A stretch of 64,000 bases of DNA from Oryzias latipes (GCF_002234675.1 NC_019871.2:26474094-26538093); one strand, 5' to 3'; counted from the first letter of the stretch, positions 18,531 to 29,255 are shown. Notes: generated from the letters alone by a model not told the origin. A program made the numbers and translations.

Positions 18531-21500
18531 ATGGCTGGCCGCAAAAAGGTGAGACACAGAGGTCTGCGTTCCCAGAAGGAGGAGATGGAACCAACATCGG
18601 ATGCAGTCCCTCTGTTGTCCAATTCATCCTCTGAGGAGGAGGTGGTAGATCCTGGTGCCTCTGGTGGTTCTCCAGGCCTGACCAAAGGCCCAGAAGGTGA
18701 CTTGGCGGCTATGATGGGAGACTTCCTCCGTGGACAGCAGCAGCGGGAGGACAGATTCATCGCTGCCCTCCAAGGTTTGGAAGCCTCTTTTTCCAGGGCA
18801 GAGCACCATTCTGGTCGGCGGCGCAACATCAGTCCCAAAGCCGCTGGACCAAGCTCAGCCGCAGTGAGTAGCCCAAGGTTGGATCTGCCAACACCAGCTG
18901 CAACGTCCCGTCGACGGCATCCAGTGGCACAGGAGGACTCCAGCTGGTCAGATCAACCACAGAGCAGAGTCAGTTTACAGCCACCTGATTGGAGACCTTA
19001 CATGGAGCCAAAGGTCCCTCCATATCAGACAGGTGAGGACATTGAAAATTACCTGCTACGTTTTGAACGGATTGCCAGGACGTGGAGATGGCCAGAGACT
19101 GAGTGGGCATGTCGCCTGGTGCCACTGCTGTCCGGAAAGGCGTTGGAGGCCTACACAGCAATGGACGAGCAGCAAGCCCACATCTACAAGGACCTGAAAG
19201 ACGCACTCCTGGTAAAATTTGACATCTCGCCAGAGACTTACCGTCAGCAGTTCCGGTCTACTGTGGTGCCATCTGGGGAGAATCCGACTGAGACATACCA
19301 CCGCCTGAAGGGCCTCTACCGTCGCTGGATCCGCCCAGAGCAACACAGCAAGGAGCAGATCGGGGAGATCGTCATCCTGGAGCAGCTGCTGCGTGTGCTT
19401 CCAGCTGACGTGAGGACGTGGGTGAAGGAGCACGACCCGGAGGATGGCCTCACCGCTGCCCGGCTTGCGCTGCAGTATCTCAACGCTCGACGAGGAGCGT
19501 CTGCACGGCCGTCGGGTGGGGATCAGCGTCTTCCCATTCAAACCGCTCCACTGAGACCTGCACGGAGAGACTTCCATCAGGCAACGCAAGGTACCAACCC
19601 AGCACCTAACCAGCGAGCGGCGGGTAAGGACCTTGTGTGTTTCTATTGCCAGCAGATTGGTCACAAAGCCTCCGTATGTCCAATCCGCAAGACTAAATTC
19701 ACAGGTGCTTGCTACGCACCCAGGCCAGAGACTGTCACAGGAGCAGGGCCTGTGCACATGGACAAAGACACTTTCCAGGCACTTAAACAGGTGACTGTGA
19801 ACGGACAGCAGGTTACTGCTATGTTGGACACGGGCAGTTTTTTTTCTCTGGTCAAACAGAGTTTAATCCCTTTTGGTGGACTTGATTATAGCAGGCAAAC
19901 AAGTGTTGTGTGTGTTCATGGCGACCAACATTTGTACCCAAAAGCGGATGTAACAGTGACCATAAATGAACAATCCTATCTTTTGACTGTCGGGGTGGTA
20001 GAGAACCTACCTGTTGATTTAATTTTGGGGTGTGATTTACCTATATTGGGGGACTTATTAAATGAGGCTACTAAAACAGCTAAAGCTAATGATGAGCTAG
20101 CTGTTACTGTCTCAGCACCTGTGCTAACTAGAGCTCAGGCTAAAGCGGGAATGCAAAGTCTTCCACGTTTGGATGACGATTTCTTTGATGGAGGCAAAGA
20201 AATGCCCAGAAAATCCCGTCGTCAAAGACGGTTTGAGAAAAAACTTAAGTTGCTGGATCCTGAGATCACAACAACAGCAGAAACATTTGACATACCAGCT
20301 GACATTTCGGCTTTGCAGAAAGAAGACCAAACTTTAAAACCATTGTTTGCCAAGGTGACAACAGAGAGTGACAAATGTTTGGGGAATGTGCGGTTTATTG
20401 TTGCTGATGATGTTCTGTATGCAGCTGAAGGTGAACACCTACGGTTAGTTCTTCCAACCACCTGCAGGCCACTCGTCATCCAATTAGCGCACACACTCCC
20501 ATGGGCGGGTCACCTGGGTCGTCACAAAACCTATCTGCGGGTTAGTTCACGTTTTTTCTGGCCATCAATGTACACTGACATTCAGACGTACTGTGCAACA
20601 TGTCCTACCTGCCAGAAAACTGCAATAACACACAAGTCTGACAGAGCATTACTACACCCACTTCCTATAATTTCTACTCCATTCAGGAGAATAGCCATGG
20701 ACATTGTTGGACCTTTACCTAAGAGCAGTAGCGGTCACGAATACATCCTGGTGGTCTGTGATTATGCTACACGGTTCCCAGAAGCTTTCCCCCTGCGCAC
20801 CATTACAGCTCCTGCAGTCATGAGAGCGTTAATTCAGTTTTTCTCCAGAGTAGGAATACCGGATGAAATTCTGACAGACCAAGGAACCAACTTCACCTCT
20901 CGGTTGATGAAACTGTTCCAACAGCAGCTTGGCATCACTGCCATCAAGGCGACACCGTACCACCCACAGACCAATGGCTTGGTGGAACGTTTCAACCAGA
21001 CCCTGAAGAGGATGCTGCAGAAGTTCGTGAGTGACACAGGGAAGGACTGGGATCGTTGGCTACCATTCCTGTTGTTTGCTTATAGGGAAGTCCCACAAGC
21101 TTCAACAGGCTTCTCACCATTCGAACTCCTCTATGGCTGGGATGTCCAAGGCCCACTGGATCTCCTCAAGAAGAGCTGGGAGGCCAAATCCACAAAGACC
21201 TCAGAAAGGGGTGTGATCCAGTTTGTCCTGGAGATGAGAGAACGGTTGGCAAAGTACAGGGAAGAGGCAGAAGTCAACCAACGAGAGGCCCAAAGGAGTC
21301 GGAAGACGTGGTACGACCAGCAGGCCCGTCACCGTGAACTCCTACCAGGTCAGAAGGTTCTGCTACTTCTTCCCTCTTGTACCAGCAAACTACTGGCAAA
21401 GTGGCAAGGGCCATACACCATTCTCCGCAGGATGGGACCTGTCACCTATGAGGTGCACCATCCTGACAAAAAGAAAGAAAAGCAGACATACCACGTGAAT

Positions 21501-23054
21501 CTACTTAAAGAGTGGAAGGAAGGTGCTAACCATCCAACAGAGAAGTCTTTGCTAGTCAGAGCTGTGAAGACTGAGGAAGACTTGGACTCTGATCTGGGAG
21601 CACTGACTCACTCAACCCCTCCGTCTCTGTCACATTTACCTCCGGAACAGACTACACAGATAATGGACTTATTTCGTGAAACGCCATCTCTTTTTTCTGC
21701 ACAGCCAGGAAGAACTACACTCATTAGCCATTCCATACGGCTCAAAGATGGACGACCAATCCGGCAACGGCCTTATCGGGTACCACAGAAGTTGGTGGGA
21801 AGGCTGAACGATGAGGTGAGGAGGATGCTGGAGCTAGGTGTCATCGAGCCGTCCAACTCAGAGTGGAGCAGTCCGGTGGTGATCGTTCCCAAAAAAGACG
21901 ACTCACTGCGGATATGCATCGACTTCAGGAAACTGAACGCCGTTTCGGAGTTCGACGCATATCCAATGCCGAGGATTGACGACCTGCTGGTGAAGATCGG
22001 GGCTGCTAATTTCATCACCACTCTTGACCTATGCAAGGGTTACTGGCAAGTACCTCTCAGCAACACCTGTCGACCATACACGGCGTTCAAAACACCTGCT
22101 GGACTGTTTCAGTTTACAGTTATGCCTTTTGGTCTGCATGGAGCACCAGCCACGTTCCAACGGTTGATGGACAGGGTGCTGCAGGGATGTAACCACTGTA
22201 GTGCAGCCTATTTGGATGACGTGGTGATCTACAGTCACACCTGGGAGCAACACCTAGATCACCTGCGTTTGGTCCTGAGGAAACTACAAAATGCAGGCCT
22301 GACCTTAAACGTGAGCAAGTGTGAGTGGGCCCGGAAGGAAACTCGTTACCTGGGGTACCTGCTGGGAGGTGGTGAGGTGCGTCCGCAGGTGGATAAAGTT
22401 GAAGTTATCCGCAATTGCCCTCGACCACGCACCAAGAAAGAGGTACGCTCCTTCCTGGGGTTAGCTGGATGGTACCGGCGGTTTGTCCATCAGTTCGCCA
22501 CCATTGCAGCTCCTCTCACTGCCCTTACAGAGAAGAGGCAGAAAAACCCCGTGACCTGGACAGATGAGTGTGAACAGGCTTTCCAAGCATTGAAAAATAA
22601 ATTGTGTTCCTGTCCTGTTCTCAAGAGTCCTAACTTTGATCAAAGGTTCCTCGTCCAAGTGGATGCCTCAGCAGTCGGACTTGGTGCTGTCCTGGCTCAG
22701 GGAGACCCAGGTGAAGAGCGACCAGTCCTGTACCTCAGTCGGAAACTGCAGCCGAGAGAGACAAGGTACTCCACTGTGGAGAAGGAAGGACTTGCCATTA
22801 AGTGGGCGTTGGATAGCTTGAGGTACTACTTACTTGGCAGAGAATTCGACCTTGAGACAGACCACAGGGCCCTGACATGGATAAATACCATGAAGGACCA
22901 CCACAACCGGCTTACGCGCTGGTATCTGGCGCTTCAGCCGTACAAATTTAACGTACGTCACCGTCCCGGAAAACAAAACATAGTGGCAGATTTCCTGTCC
23001 AGATTGCCGCACATCGCCAATCTCCCAGAGGAGGGGGATGATGTGACGGTGTAG
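18531..23054 (+). CDS. Gag-Pol polyprotein, order Gag-PR-INT-RT-RNaseH
   Basis: One uninterrupted frame of 1507 codons starting six bases after the primer site, with no frameshift or stop between gag and pol. Visible parts: capsid-like region about 150-318, its last 80 residues (237-318) resembling SCAN; zinc knuckle C370-C373-H378-C383; protease DTG 433-435. The integrase has zinc-binding H654, H661, C691 and C694, catalytic D724, D783 and E819 (35 residues between the last two), and GPY at 960-962. The reverse transcriptase spans about 1080-1250 with D1166 and YLDD 1227-1230. RNase H has D1378, E1417, D1444 and D1487. Role: virus-like particle assembly, reverse transcription in the cytoplasm and nuclear integration. 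All catalytic residues I could check are present. The last codons overlap the polypurine tract and the stop is inside the 3' LTR. Several ORFs on the opposite strand are shadows. Confidence 0.96.
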   Translation: MAGRKKVRHRGLRSQKEEMEPTSDAVPLLSNSSSEEEVVDPGASGGSPGLTKGPEGDLAAMMGDFLRGQQQREDRFIAALQGLEASFSRAEHHSGRRRNISPKAAGPSSAAVSSPRLDLPTPAATSRRRHPVAQEDSSWSDQPQSRVSLQPPDWRPYMEPKVPPYQTGEDIENYLLRFERIARTWRWPETEWACRLVPLLSGKALEAYTAMDEQQAHIYKDLKDALLVKFDISPETYRQQFRSTVVPSGENPTETYHRLKGLYRRWIRPEQHSKEQIGEIVILEQLLRVLPADVRTWVKEHDPEDGLTAARLALQYLNARRGASARPSGGDQRLPIQTAPLRPARRDFHQATQGTNPAPNQRAAGKDLVCFYCQQIGHKASVCPIRKTKFTGACYAPRPETVTGAGPVHMDKDTFQALKQVTVNGQQVTAMLDTGSFFSLVKQSLIPFGGLDYSRQTSVVCVHGDQHLYPKADVTVTINEQSYLLTVGVVENLPVDLILGCDLPILGDLLNEATKTAKANDELAVTVSAPVLTRAQAKAGMQSLPRLDDDFFDGGKEMPRKSRRQRRFEKKLKLLDPEITTTAETFDIPADISALQKEDQTLKPLFAKVTTESDKCLGNVRFIVADDVLYAAEGEHLRLVLPTTCRPLVIQLAHTLPWAGHLGRHKTYLRVSSRFFWPSMYTDIQTYCATCPTCQKTAITHKSDRALLHPLPIISTPFRRIAMDIVGPLPKSSSGHEYILVVCDYATRFPEAFPLRTITAPAVMRALIQFFSRVGIPDEILTDQGTNFTSRLMKLFQQQLGITAIKATPYHPQTNGLVERFNQTLKRMLQKFVSDTGKDWDRWLPFLLFAYREVPQASTGFSPFELLYGWDVQGPLDLLKKSWEAKSTKTSERGVIQFVLEMRERLAKYREEAEVNQREAQRSRKTWYDQQARHRELLPGQKVLLLLPSCTSKLLAKWQGPYTILRRMGPVTYEVHHPDKKKEKQTYHVNLLKEWKEGANHPTEKSLLVRAVKTEEDLDSDLGALTHSTPPSLSHLPPEQTTQIMDLFRETPSLFSAQPGRTTLISHSIRLKDGRPIRQRPYRVPQKLVGRLNDEVRRMLELGVIEPSNSEWSSPVVIVPKKDDSLRICIDFRKLNAVSEFDAYPMPRIDDLLVKIGAANFITTLDLCKGYWQVPLSNTCRPYTAFKTPAGLFQFTVMPFGLHGAPATFQRLMDRVLQGCNHCSAAYLDDVVIYSHTWEQHLDHLRLVLRKLQNAGLTLNVSKCEWARKETRYLGYLLGGGEVRPQVDKVEVIRNCPRPRTKKEVRSFLGLAGWYRRFVHQFATIAAPLTALTEKRQKNPVTWTDECEQAFQALKNKLCSCPVLKSPNFDQRFLVQVDASAVGLGAVLAQGDPGEERPVLYLSRKLQPRETRYSTVEKEGLAIKWALDSLRYYLLGREFDLETDHRALTWINTMKDHHNRLTRWYLALQPYKFNVRHRPGKQNIVADFLSRLPHIANLPEEGDDVTV
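23028..23038 (+). other. Polypurine tract
   Basis: AGAGGAGGGGGA-type purine run just before the 3' LTR (LTR begins 23042), the expected plus-strand primer. It is also coding (E-E-G-D), so it is under double constraint. Confidence 0.75.
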
Positions 23055-23744
23055 AACCGTCAGCTGCCGCTGCAGGCGCACACGCATGCACACACGCTCG
23101 CACACATACACACGTGCGCATAGACGCGCACGCTCGGACCCGGTAACACGTCATTTACATCAGCTTACCCTTTTCATTCCGTCCCTATCCCTCTGCAGGT
23201 AGCCCTGGGTGCACACTAGGTTGCCGACTCACCATCCCCATGCATACATTAACACGAAGCACACACGACGCCAACATTAACGTTGGTTTGTTTACCCGGA
23301 AGTAACCCGGTAACCCGGAAGTGGTCATGGACACCCTGGGTCATGTGACGCATCGGTCACTGTTTGTATTTATTTTTATTGATGATTATTGTTATTTTTC
23401 TGTACACGACACAGAATGTTTAGTTGAATGAAACTGTTTATTCCTGTATGTTTATGTTCTTGAACAATGTAAACACTTGTCCCTATTTTCTCTTTGGACT
23501 GATGGAGAGCAACGCCCAGGAGGAGGGGCTTACCACTTAAAAGAGAACCAGATACAGCTGTCAGTGTGGGAGTCTGAGTGGAGAAGTTGGAGAGTCTGAG
23601 AGGAGAATTTGGAGTGTTGGATTGGAGAAGTCTATGTTGGTTAACCTTTGTGGAGCAATTGGTGTGCTCTGTTCTTGCATTAAAGTCAAGAATACTTTCA
23701 CCTTGGCGCCTCTGCCCAATCATTCCCTGGTGGGACCCACGACA
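23042..23744 (+). repeat. 3' LTR of the Gmr1-like element
   Basis: 703 bp, same ends as the 5' LTR. The gag-pol frame runs 13 bases into it and stops at TAG 23052-23054. Confidence 0.96.
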
Positions 23745-23749
23745 ATGCT

Positions 23750-24965
23750 ACTTTCATGTTCAGGTGGTAAATGCTTAGATAAAAAGGTACTAGTTGAAAT
23801 GTGTGATGCAAAATACATCATTGAGAAATTATTGCAGAATCAGAATAGCTTGGATAAAATAATTGATCTTTAATTGAAAAGGGAACACTTGGGTAGGAAA
23901 AAAGCCCTGCTTAGTTTGTGGGAAATGTAGTCTGTCATGTCAAGACTTGCCCCAGAGAGAAATCAGCTGATTAGCCCAGAGTCTGTTGAGAAACAGGATG
24001 ATGTCATGCCAAAAGGGAAAGGCTATCTCTTTCTTCCATATTGAAGCTAATCTCTACAGCATTCCAAGGCTGTAAAGAAATGCAGATAAAAAAAAAATAA
24101 AAAAACATGAATAAAGCTAAGAAGGAGCTAAACAACTTGTCACAGCCCATCACAAGGTTGAATAAAAAAAAAATTGCTTCAAATTTAAACAAATTACAAT
24201 TTAATTTTTAATCAAATCTAAGATAGCCTTGATTTCACAAATAGTATCATTTATGTATTCACTCCGAATAGTCAAAGAGCGAATGGGGAATAAGCCCGTT
24301 ACTCTGAGAGAAAAGATCTATCCAGCAAAGAAAATATTGATTGAAGGCCAAAAACGTAAAAATAAAAAGATTCTTGGCTTGCAGTTCTTTTAAAATAAAA
24401 TATCTTGACCTGCTTATCTGAGCAGGTTGGCCTACTTTTCATATTATTACAAACAGAAGGACTTTAAATATTAATCAACATAAAATCAGTGCAGCTCATG
24501 TTTTACAACGGTGACTTAGACATATTTGAAGAACAACTCTGTAACCCTTAATTAGTAGATTTAAAAACAAATACTTTAAATAGAGAAAGTGTTTTTTTTT
24601 TTTTTTTTCTACAAGACAACATGCCCTCAAGTCTTTAATTTTGAGAGATACTTGAGGCTCTGAATTAAACAAGTGAAACTGTAATGTGAGTTTACAGTCT
24701 GGGACACTGACAATATCTTACAATATTGCCTGATGTTGTGCCCTTAGGATATGGGCTGTCTGCAAGAAATATCAAAGTTGTGGTTCACTCTGTGAGCCCA
24801 TAGAGCAAAAATTTACATGCACAGTATTTTCCACAGGTATGCTGTGGGTGATAGATCCCAGCGAACACCTACTCAACATACTAGGTTGAGTAAACAGACA
24901 TGTAAGACAGATTTGTCATTCTTTCAACCTCCAAAAACTCTGCCCGCTGTGCAACAAGCCCAATA
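23750..24965. other. Non-coding flank of the retrotransposon
   Basis: AT-rich, with a T run at 24593-24608. No gene or clear repeat end seen. Confidence 0.4.
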
Positions 24966-24972
24966 GTGTTGT

Positions 24973-25350
24973 TTAAATTCTGATCCTTACATTCAAATGT
25001 GGCAGGAGAAATGGAGACTCATCAGACCAGGCAACGTTTTTCCAATCTTCTATTGTCCAGTTTTGGTGAGTCTGTGTGAATTGTAGCCTCGGTTTCCAGT
25101 TCTTAGCTGCCAGCAGTGACACCCGGTGTGGTCTTCTGCTGCTGTAGTCCATCTGCCACAAAGTTGGAGGTGTTGTGCGTTCAGAGATGCTCTTCTGCAG
25201 ACCTGGGTTGTCACCAGTGGTTATTTGAGATACTGTTGTCTTTTTATCAGCTGGAACCAGTCTGACCATTCTCGTCTGACCTCCGGCATCAACAAGGCAT
25301 TTCTGTCCACAGAACTGCCCCTCACTGGATATTTTCTCTTTTTGGACCAT
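24973..25350 (-). pseudogene. Tc1-like transposase N-terminal/central fragment
   Basis: 125-codon open stretch with SSRRPHRVSLLAAKNWKPRL and WTIEDWKNVAWSDESPFLL, which carries the first catalytic aspartate (D110). It is frameshifted relative to the helix-turn-helix part upstream and truncated downstream, so it cannot make an active enzyme. Confidence 0.8.
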
Positions 25351-25615
25351 TTCTGCAAACCATCGAGATGGTTGTGGGTGAAAATCCCAGTAGATCAGCA
25401 GTTTCTGAAATACTCAGACTTGTCCGTCTGGCACCAACAACCAACAAAGTCACTTCAATCCCCTTACTTCCACATTCTGATGCTCACTTTGAACTGCAGC
25501 AGATTGCCTTGACCATGTCTACATGCCTAAATGCATTAAATTGCTGCCATTTGATTGGCTGATTAGAAATATGTGTTAACGAGCAAAAGGACAGGTGTAC
25601 CTAATTAACTGGCCA
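24973..25615 (-). mobile_element. Tc1-like transposon, 5' half only
   Basis: Minus strand. The outer end is near 25615 with CTGGCCAGTTAATTAGGTAC, a text that marks the terminus of a widespread fish Tc1-like family. The N-terminal helix-turn-helix region is recognisable in a broken frame (VGARRTSLSISETADLLGFS). The element stops after the first catalytic aspartate region at about 24973, so the second D and the E are lost. Confidence 0.8.
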
Positions 25616-25687
25616 GTATTTTCATGATATCCCTTAAGGTGGCCATACCAGCCTCAAGGGAACTGTGAGACACGCCGACGCTCCTCT

Positions 25688-25818
25688 TAACAGTGTGTGA
25701 CTGTGTGTGTGAATGTGTGTGTGACTGGGTGAATGGGTCTGTGACTGTAAAGCGCTTTGTCCTTGTAGGAAGAAAGGCGCTATATAAGTATACGCCATTT
25801 ACCATTTACCATTTACCA
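25688..25818 (+). repeat. Retroposon tail with ATTTACC microsatellite
   Basis: TGTGACTGTAAAGCGCTTTG, then GGCGCTATATAAGTATACGC and three ATTTACC units. The same tail occurs at 29400-29512 and, inverted, at 62890-62990. This is the 3' end of an abundant fish retroposon. Confidence 0.65.
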
Positions 25819-25819
25819 A

Positions 25820-27240
25820 CATGCAGCCCCTCCTCTCCCTGAACAAAAGCCACGTTCAATGAGACCTAATAAGCAAAGGTTAATCACTGTAAAAATATCA
25901 ATAATGAAAGAAAACGCAATCTAGGACATTTATACTGTAGCTTAATGCAAGCAATAGAGCACAAGTACAGGGAAAAAAAACACCATTCCAGCTCTAAATA
26001 ACTGAGAAGGAATTGTTTCTGACCAGTGCAACAAGTGTCCGATGCAATTTACTGCTTTTTCATAGACTGGATACAACTTAACAGTGATATATAAATAAAC
26101 AGCATTGAACTAAACTAAGCCATTCATCTTGAAATCTTAAGAATTTTTGTGGTGTGATGTTCCTCCACAAAAATATGAAAACAAAAATGACACAAGTACA
26201 GGAGCATAGTTTGAGGTTCATCATTGAAACCCATCATTTTACTGAGGATAAAATGAAAGACAAACATTTTATGAGGCCGCATCTAGATAAGCGGCAGGGG
26301 AACAAACACCCTCGCTTGAAGAGAGAAAAATGAAGGCAGACAGATGCCAAAAGAAGCTGAGTTAAATCTCTGCAATTTCCTCCCCTCATGTCTTTTGCCA
26401 GAGGGACCTTTGAGTTTTCCACCACTTTTTCTTCTCTGTAAAAAAAGTAGAAGCTCTTTGACTGGATACCTGATGTAAATCACAATGCACACGAGGCTGA
26501 GCTTCCAAAAAAAGAAAAAAGGTTAAAAAGGGGGCTTTCTTCCAGTGCATGCATCTGCTTGTGTTTTTCTTAGATCAACACACAGTCCTAAAAACCGTGT
26601 GCATTTCCTTCGCTTCAGGAAGCACTTTCATAACTTCAAATATAATAATTTCCTTTCCTGGAAAGATGCCGAGGATTATCCATGTGTATTTGGCTTTCAC
26701 TTATGGTTTTTCTTACCCTATAAGACAAGGACTTGAAAAAAAAGTGAAGGAGGGCTCACAGTTTGCAAATGTTTGGACCTGTGGCCTCTGATCCTAAATG
26801 CGTTTTGATAGGTGTGGTGAATTCACTTTCTGCTCAGAGATTATGATTTACCGCTTCTCGCGTATGGTTCCAAGAAGGCAGCATTCACATCCTCTTGCAG
26901 CTATCCTGTTAGTTTTGCCATTTTTTTTTTAGATTAAAGCAAAACTAAAGAGGAAAATGGCAGCACTAGGGAAAAGTGTCCCTCCATTTGACATGATGCA
27001 ATTCACAGGGAAAAAAACATAAAGAGTAAATAATCTTCTTTGTCGATTAGAATACTTCCTTCATTAAAAAAAAAAAAAAGATTGTTATGACTTTTTTTTT
27101 TTTTAAATCTGATTTTTTTTATAAGTGTGTTCATGTTTTAAGTATACCTTTAGTGATGGACAACTGGAGGAGAATAGTAAAAGTCTGACAGTATTTTGAA
27201 TTGATTAGATTTTATTAAACACAGCCAGTTTGAAGGGATC
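25820..27240. other. Non-coding stretch
   Basis: No gene supported. A and T homopolymers lie at about 27066-27106. Confidence 0.4.
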
Positions 27241-27244
27241 GCTG

Positions 27245-27465
27245 TGGACTGCAGTGGGGAGTTTTATTGCCTCAGAGTTAGAAACATGAAAGGGACCTCT
27301 CTGTGTGGACTTTGCATGTCCTGCCTGCGCCTGTATGTGTGGGTTTTGAGTGGGTGCGCTGGTTCCCAACTGCACTTCAAAGACATTTATGCATTCAGAT
27401 CCAGCTAATGCTGAGGTGGGCTCCAGCCCCCTGCGTCGGTGGGTATAAAGTTTGGATGGATTTGT
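27245..27465 (+). repeat. Diverged V-SINE-type copy
   Basis: TGTGTGGACTTTGCATGTCC, then TGTGTGGGTTTTGAGTGGGT and GGGCTCCAGCCCCCTGCGTC follow the order of the SINE body also present at 13346-13660. The tRNA-like head is not clear. Confidence 0.5.
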
Positions 27466-27613
27466 TTTTCTTGGAGCGATCTAAAATGTTTTGACTTTTT
27501 TAGACATTTTCTAGAATCTGTACAGTCAGTCAAATAAATCTTTGCCAGTGAAGCAAAGACGTGAGACCAAGTCATTGTTTTGTAAATCACAAGTGGTTCT
27601 CAAGTCTTTGTGC

Positions 27614-27828
27614 TTAACCCTTGTGCTATCTTAGATGACCCCACCCTTACATTGATGTGTTCTTCCTACCATGACAAAGGTGGATAAAGGTGAAAAAAGA
27701 TTTCATGTAATCCATGGACACCAGTGAAGATCACAAATCATTGAAGAAAAAAGGTTCAGCGCACTGTCTATTGGGTCTAGATGACCCAATTCCCAATGTT
27801 AAAGTGCCTAGGATAGCACAAGGGTTAA
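27614..27828 (+). mobile_element. piggyBac-like MITE, copy B (complete)
   Basis: About 215 bp including TTAA at both ends (27614-27617 and 27825-27828). The termini are TTAACCCTTGTGCTATC and its inverse. A TTAA duplication next to CCC/GGG ends is the piggyBac signature. The core has the near-palindrome GGGTCTAGATGACCC. No coding capacity. Confidence 0.85.
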
Positions 27829-28339
27829 GCCCAGAGTCAAGTACCAAGTCAAAAGCAATTAAGTCCCAAGTTGAGTGAGAAGACCAACAAGCCTCTAGTC
27901 GAATCCGAGTCTTATCATTGAATATTTCAAGTCCTTTCAATGACAAACATAAGTACACATCTTGTGATTGCAGGTGATGATGAGGATCGGTGAAACACAA
28001 AAAGACCTTTAAAGCAGTAAATGTCATAAAAAAGGAAAGGAAGCAGCAAATACGAAAGAAAGACTGAGAGGAAACTTGAGACCCCCTCCCCCAGGGGTGT
28101 GGTGGTGGGGCTCTTTACCAAAAACACCATACCACAAAGCACAGCAAAATGAGCGAACTAAAGAAAACCTCATGCAGGAGTTCCACCCAGCCGCCAACAC
28201 TCAGCTCCTTTAAACAAGGTAAACCGACAAAATAAACTGTACAACTGTACAGATCCTTACCTGCTCTAGGTAAGAATCTGGGAAGTGGAGATTACAATGA
28301 GCTGGCTGCATGCACGCCACACACAATGTCATGTTAACA

Positions 28340-29255
28340 GAAAGGGTTATAGTCTCATTAGTTACATGGGCAAAATATCTTGATCGGATCAATGGTCGGA
28401 TTAGAATTCAAACGTGTACATGGGCCCAGAAAAACCTTTTCCGATTAGAACAAACGTTCACTTGGTCACACTTTCGGTCGGAATAAATCATTTGGTATTT
28501 TTCATTTGGTATAATTCCGGTATTTTCAACACTACAGTGTTGAAAATACCGGAAGAGGAAATTAGTCCCACTGTAAACAAAGTGCCACATACATTTATGC
28601 GGCAGTTCTGTAACATACGAGATGATCTTCTAAACGTGCTTTTATTAATGTTATGAATATTATGAAGCGCCTGTTCGCTCATCATTTTGTTTTTAATCCA
28701 TGTGGTCAGTGCTTTTTTTGTGGAAGATGGGAGCTGGAAGACGCCAGGGTTATGAGAAGGCTAACACGCGTTAACAACATTAGCCTTGTTTGATGAACAC
28801 AAAATCCATGCGGCAATGCTGCAATCTGCATCTCGGCTTCATGTAAACATGTGGGAATAACATCAGCCTTTATTTTGTTGGGACACGATTGGAAACACGA
28901 ATCCACGTGATTGTTTGAACGGTTTCTATGGACTGAGCAGCATTTCTGCTTTGCTGACACGCTGCCCCAAAGCCGGTGTGTGTGTGCTGGCGGCCGGAGC
29001 TCTGCTTAGAGTAACGGTTCTCCTGAGTCCGGCAGCCGCTATCCCAGAGTGGCGGGTCGGAATACTCCCCCCCGAGCGCACATGTAACAAAGCACCACCG
29101 CCCTGTCTGCAAACACAAAGCTATAAGTCCGGCTGCTCTGCTCACAGACACGGTTCACTCGTGTGGAGCAGCCGGTTGGTCCAGTGTGCGCTCCAAAGCT
29201 TTCTATGCGTGACGTAAACCAGAGCAGTAGTGACACAGGATCGGAATAAACTGTT
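28340..29255. repeat. Long interspersed repeat of unknown family, copy 1
   Basis: It shares extended text with 39585-40390. Examples are CAAAATATCTTGAT, GGGATCAATGGTCGGATTAG or close, GATCTTCTAAACGTGCTTTT and AATAACATCAGCCTTTATTT. No ORF recognised. It contains the hairpin at 28515-28554, which copy 2 lacks. Confidence 0.55.
28515..28554. repeat. Perfect 19-bp inverted repeat
   Basis: The left arm TTCCGGTATTTTCAACACT and its exact reverse complement are separated by the dinucleotide AC. Confidence 0.9.

Larger units (their letters stand above)
17802..23744 (+). mobile_element. Complete Gmr1-like Ty3/gypsy LTR retrotransposon
   Basis: 5943 bp. It is flanked by the 5-bp target duplication ATGCT (17797-17801 and 23745-23749). 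Both LTRs are 703 bp with TG...CA ends and differ at only two bases, so insertion was recent. Primer site, single gag-pol ORF and polypurine tract are all present. The pol order is protease, integrase, reverse transcriptase, RNase H. This is copia-like although the domains are of Ty3/gypsy type (HHCC, DX35E and GPY/F integrase; YLDD reverse transcriptase). That arrangement defines the Gmr1 group described in deuterostomes. No env gene. The copy looks capable of having moved itself; transcription is unknown. Confidence 0.96.

Noticed and set aside
18136..18627. 163-codon minus-strand ORF in the 5' LTR, repeated in the 3' LTR
   Set aside because: It exists only because the LTR lacks stops in that frame, has no domain, and runs antisense into gag.
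19056..19757. 233-codon minus-strand ORF inside gag
   Set aside because: Shadow of the gag-pol frame; no family resemblance.
17802..23744. Endogenous retrovirus interpretation
   Set aside because: No envelope gene, Gmr1-type domain order and Ty3/gypsy-type motifs; it is an LTR retrotransposon.
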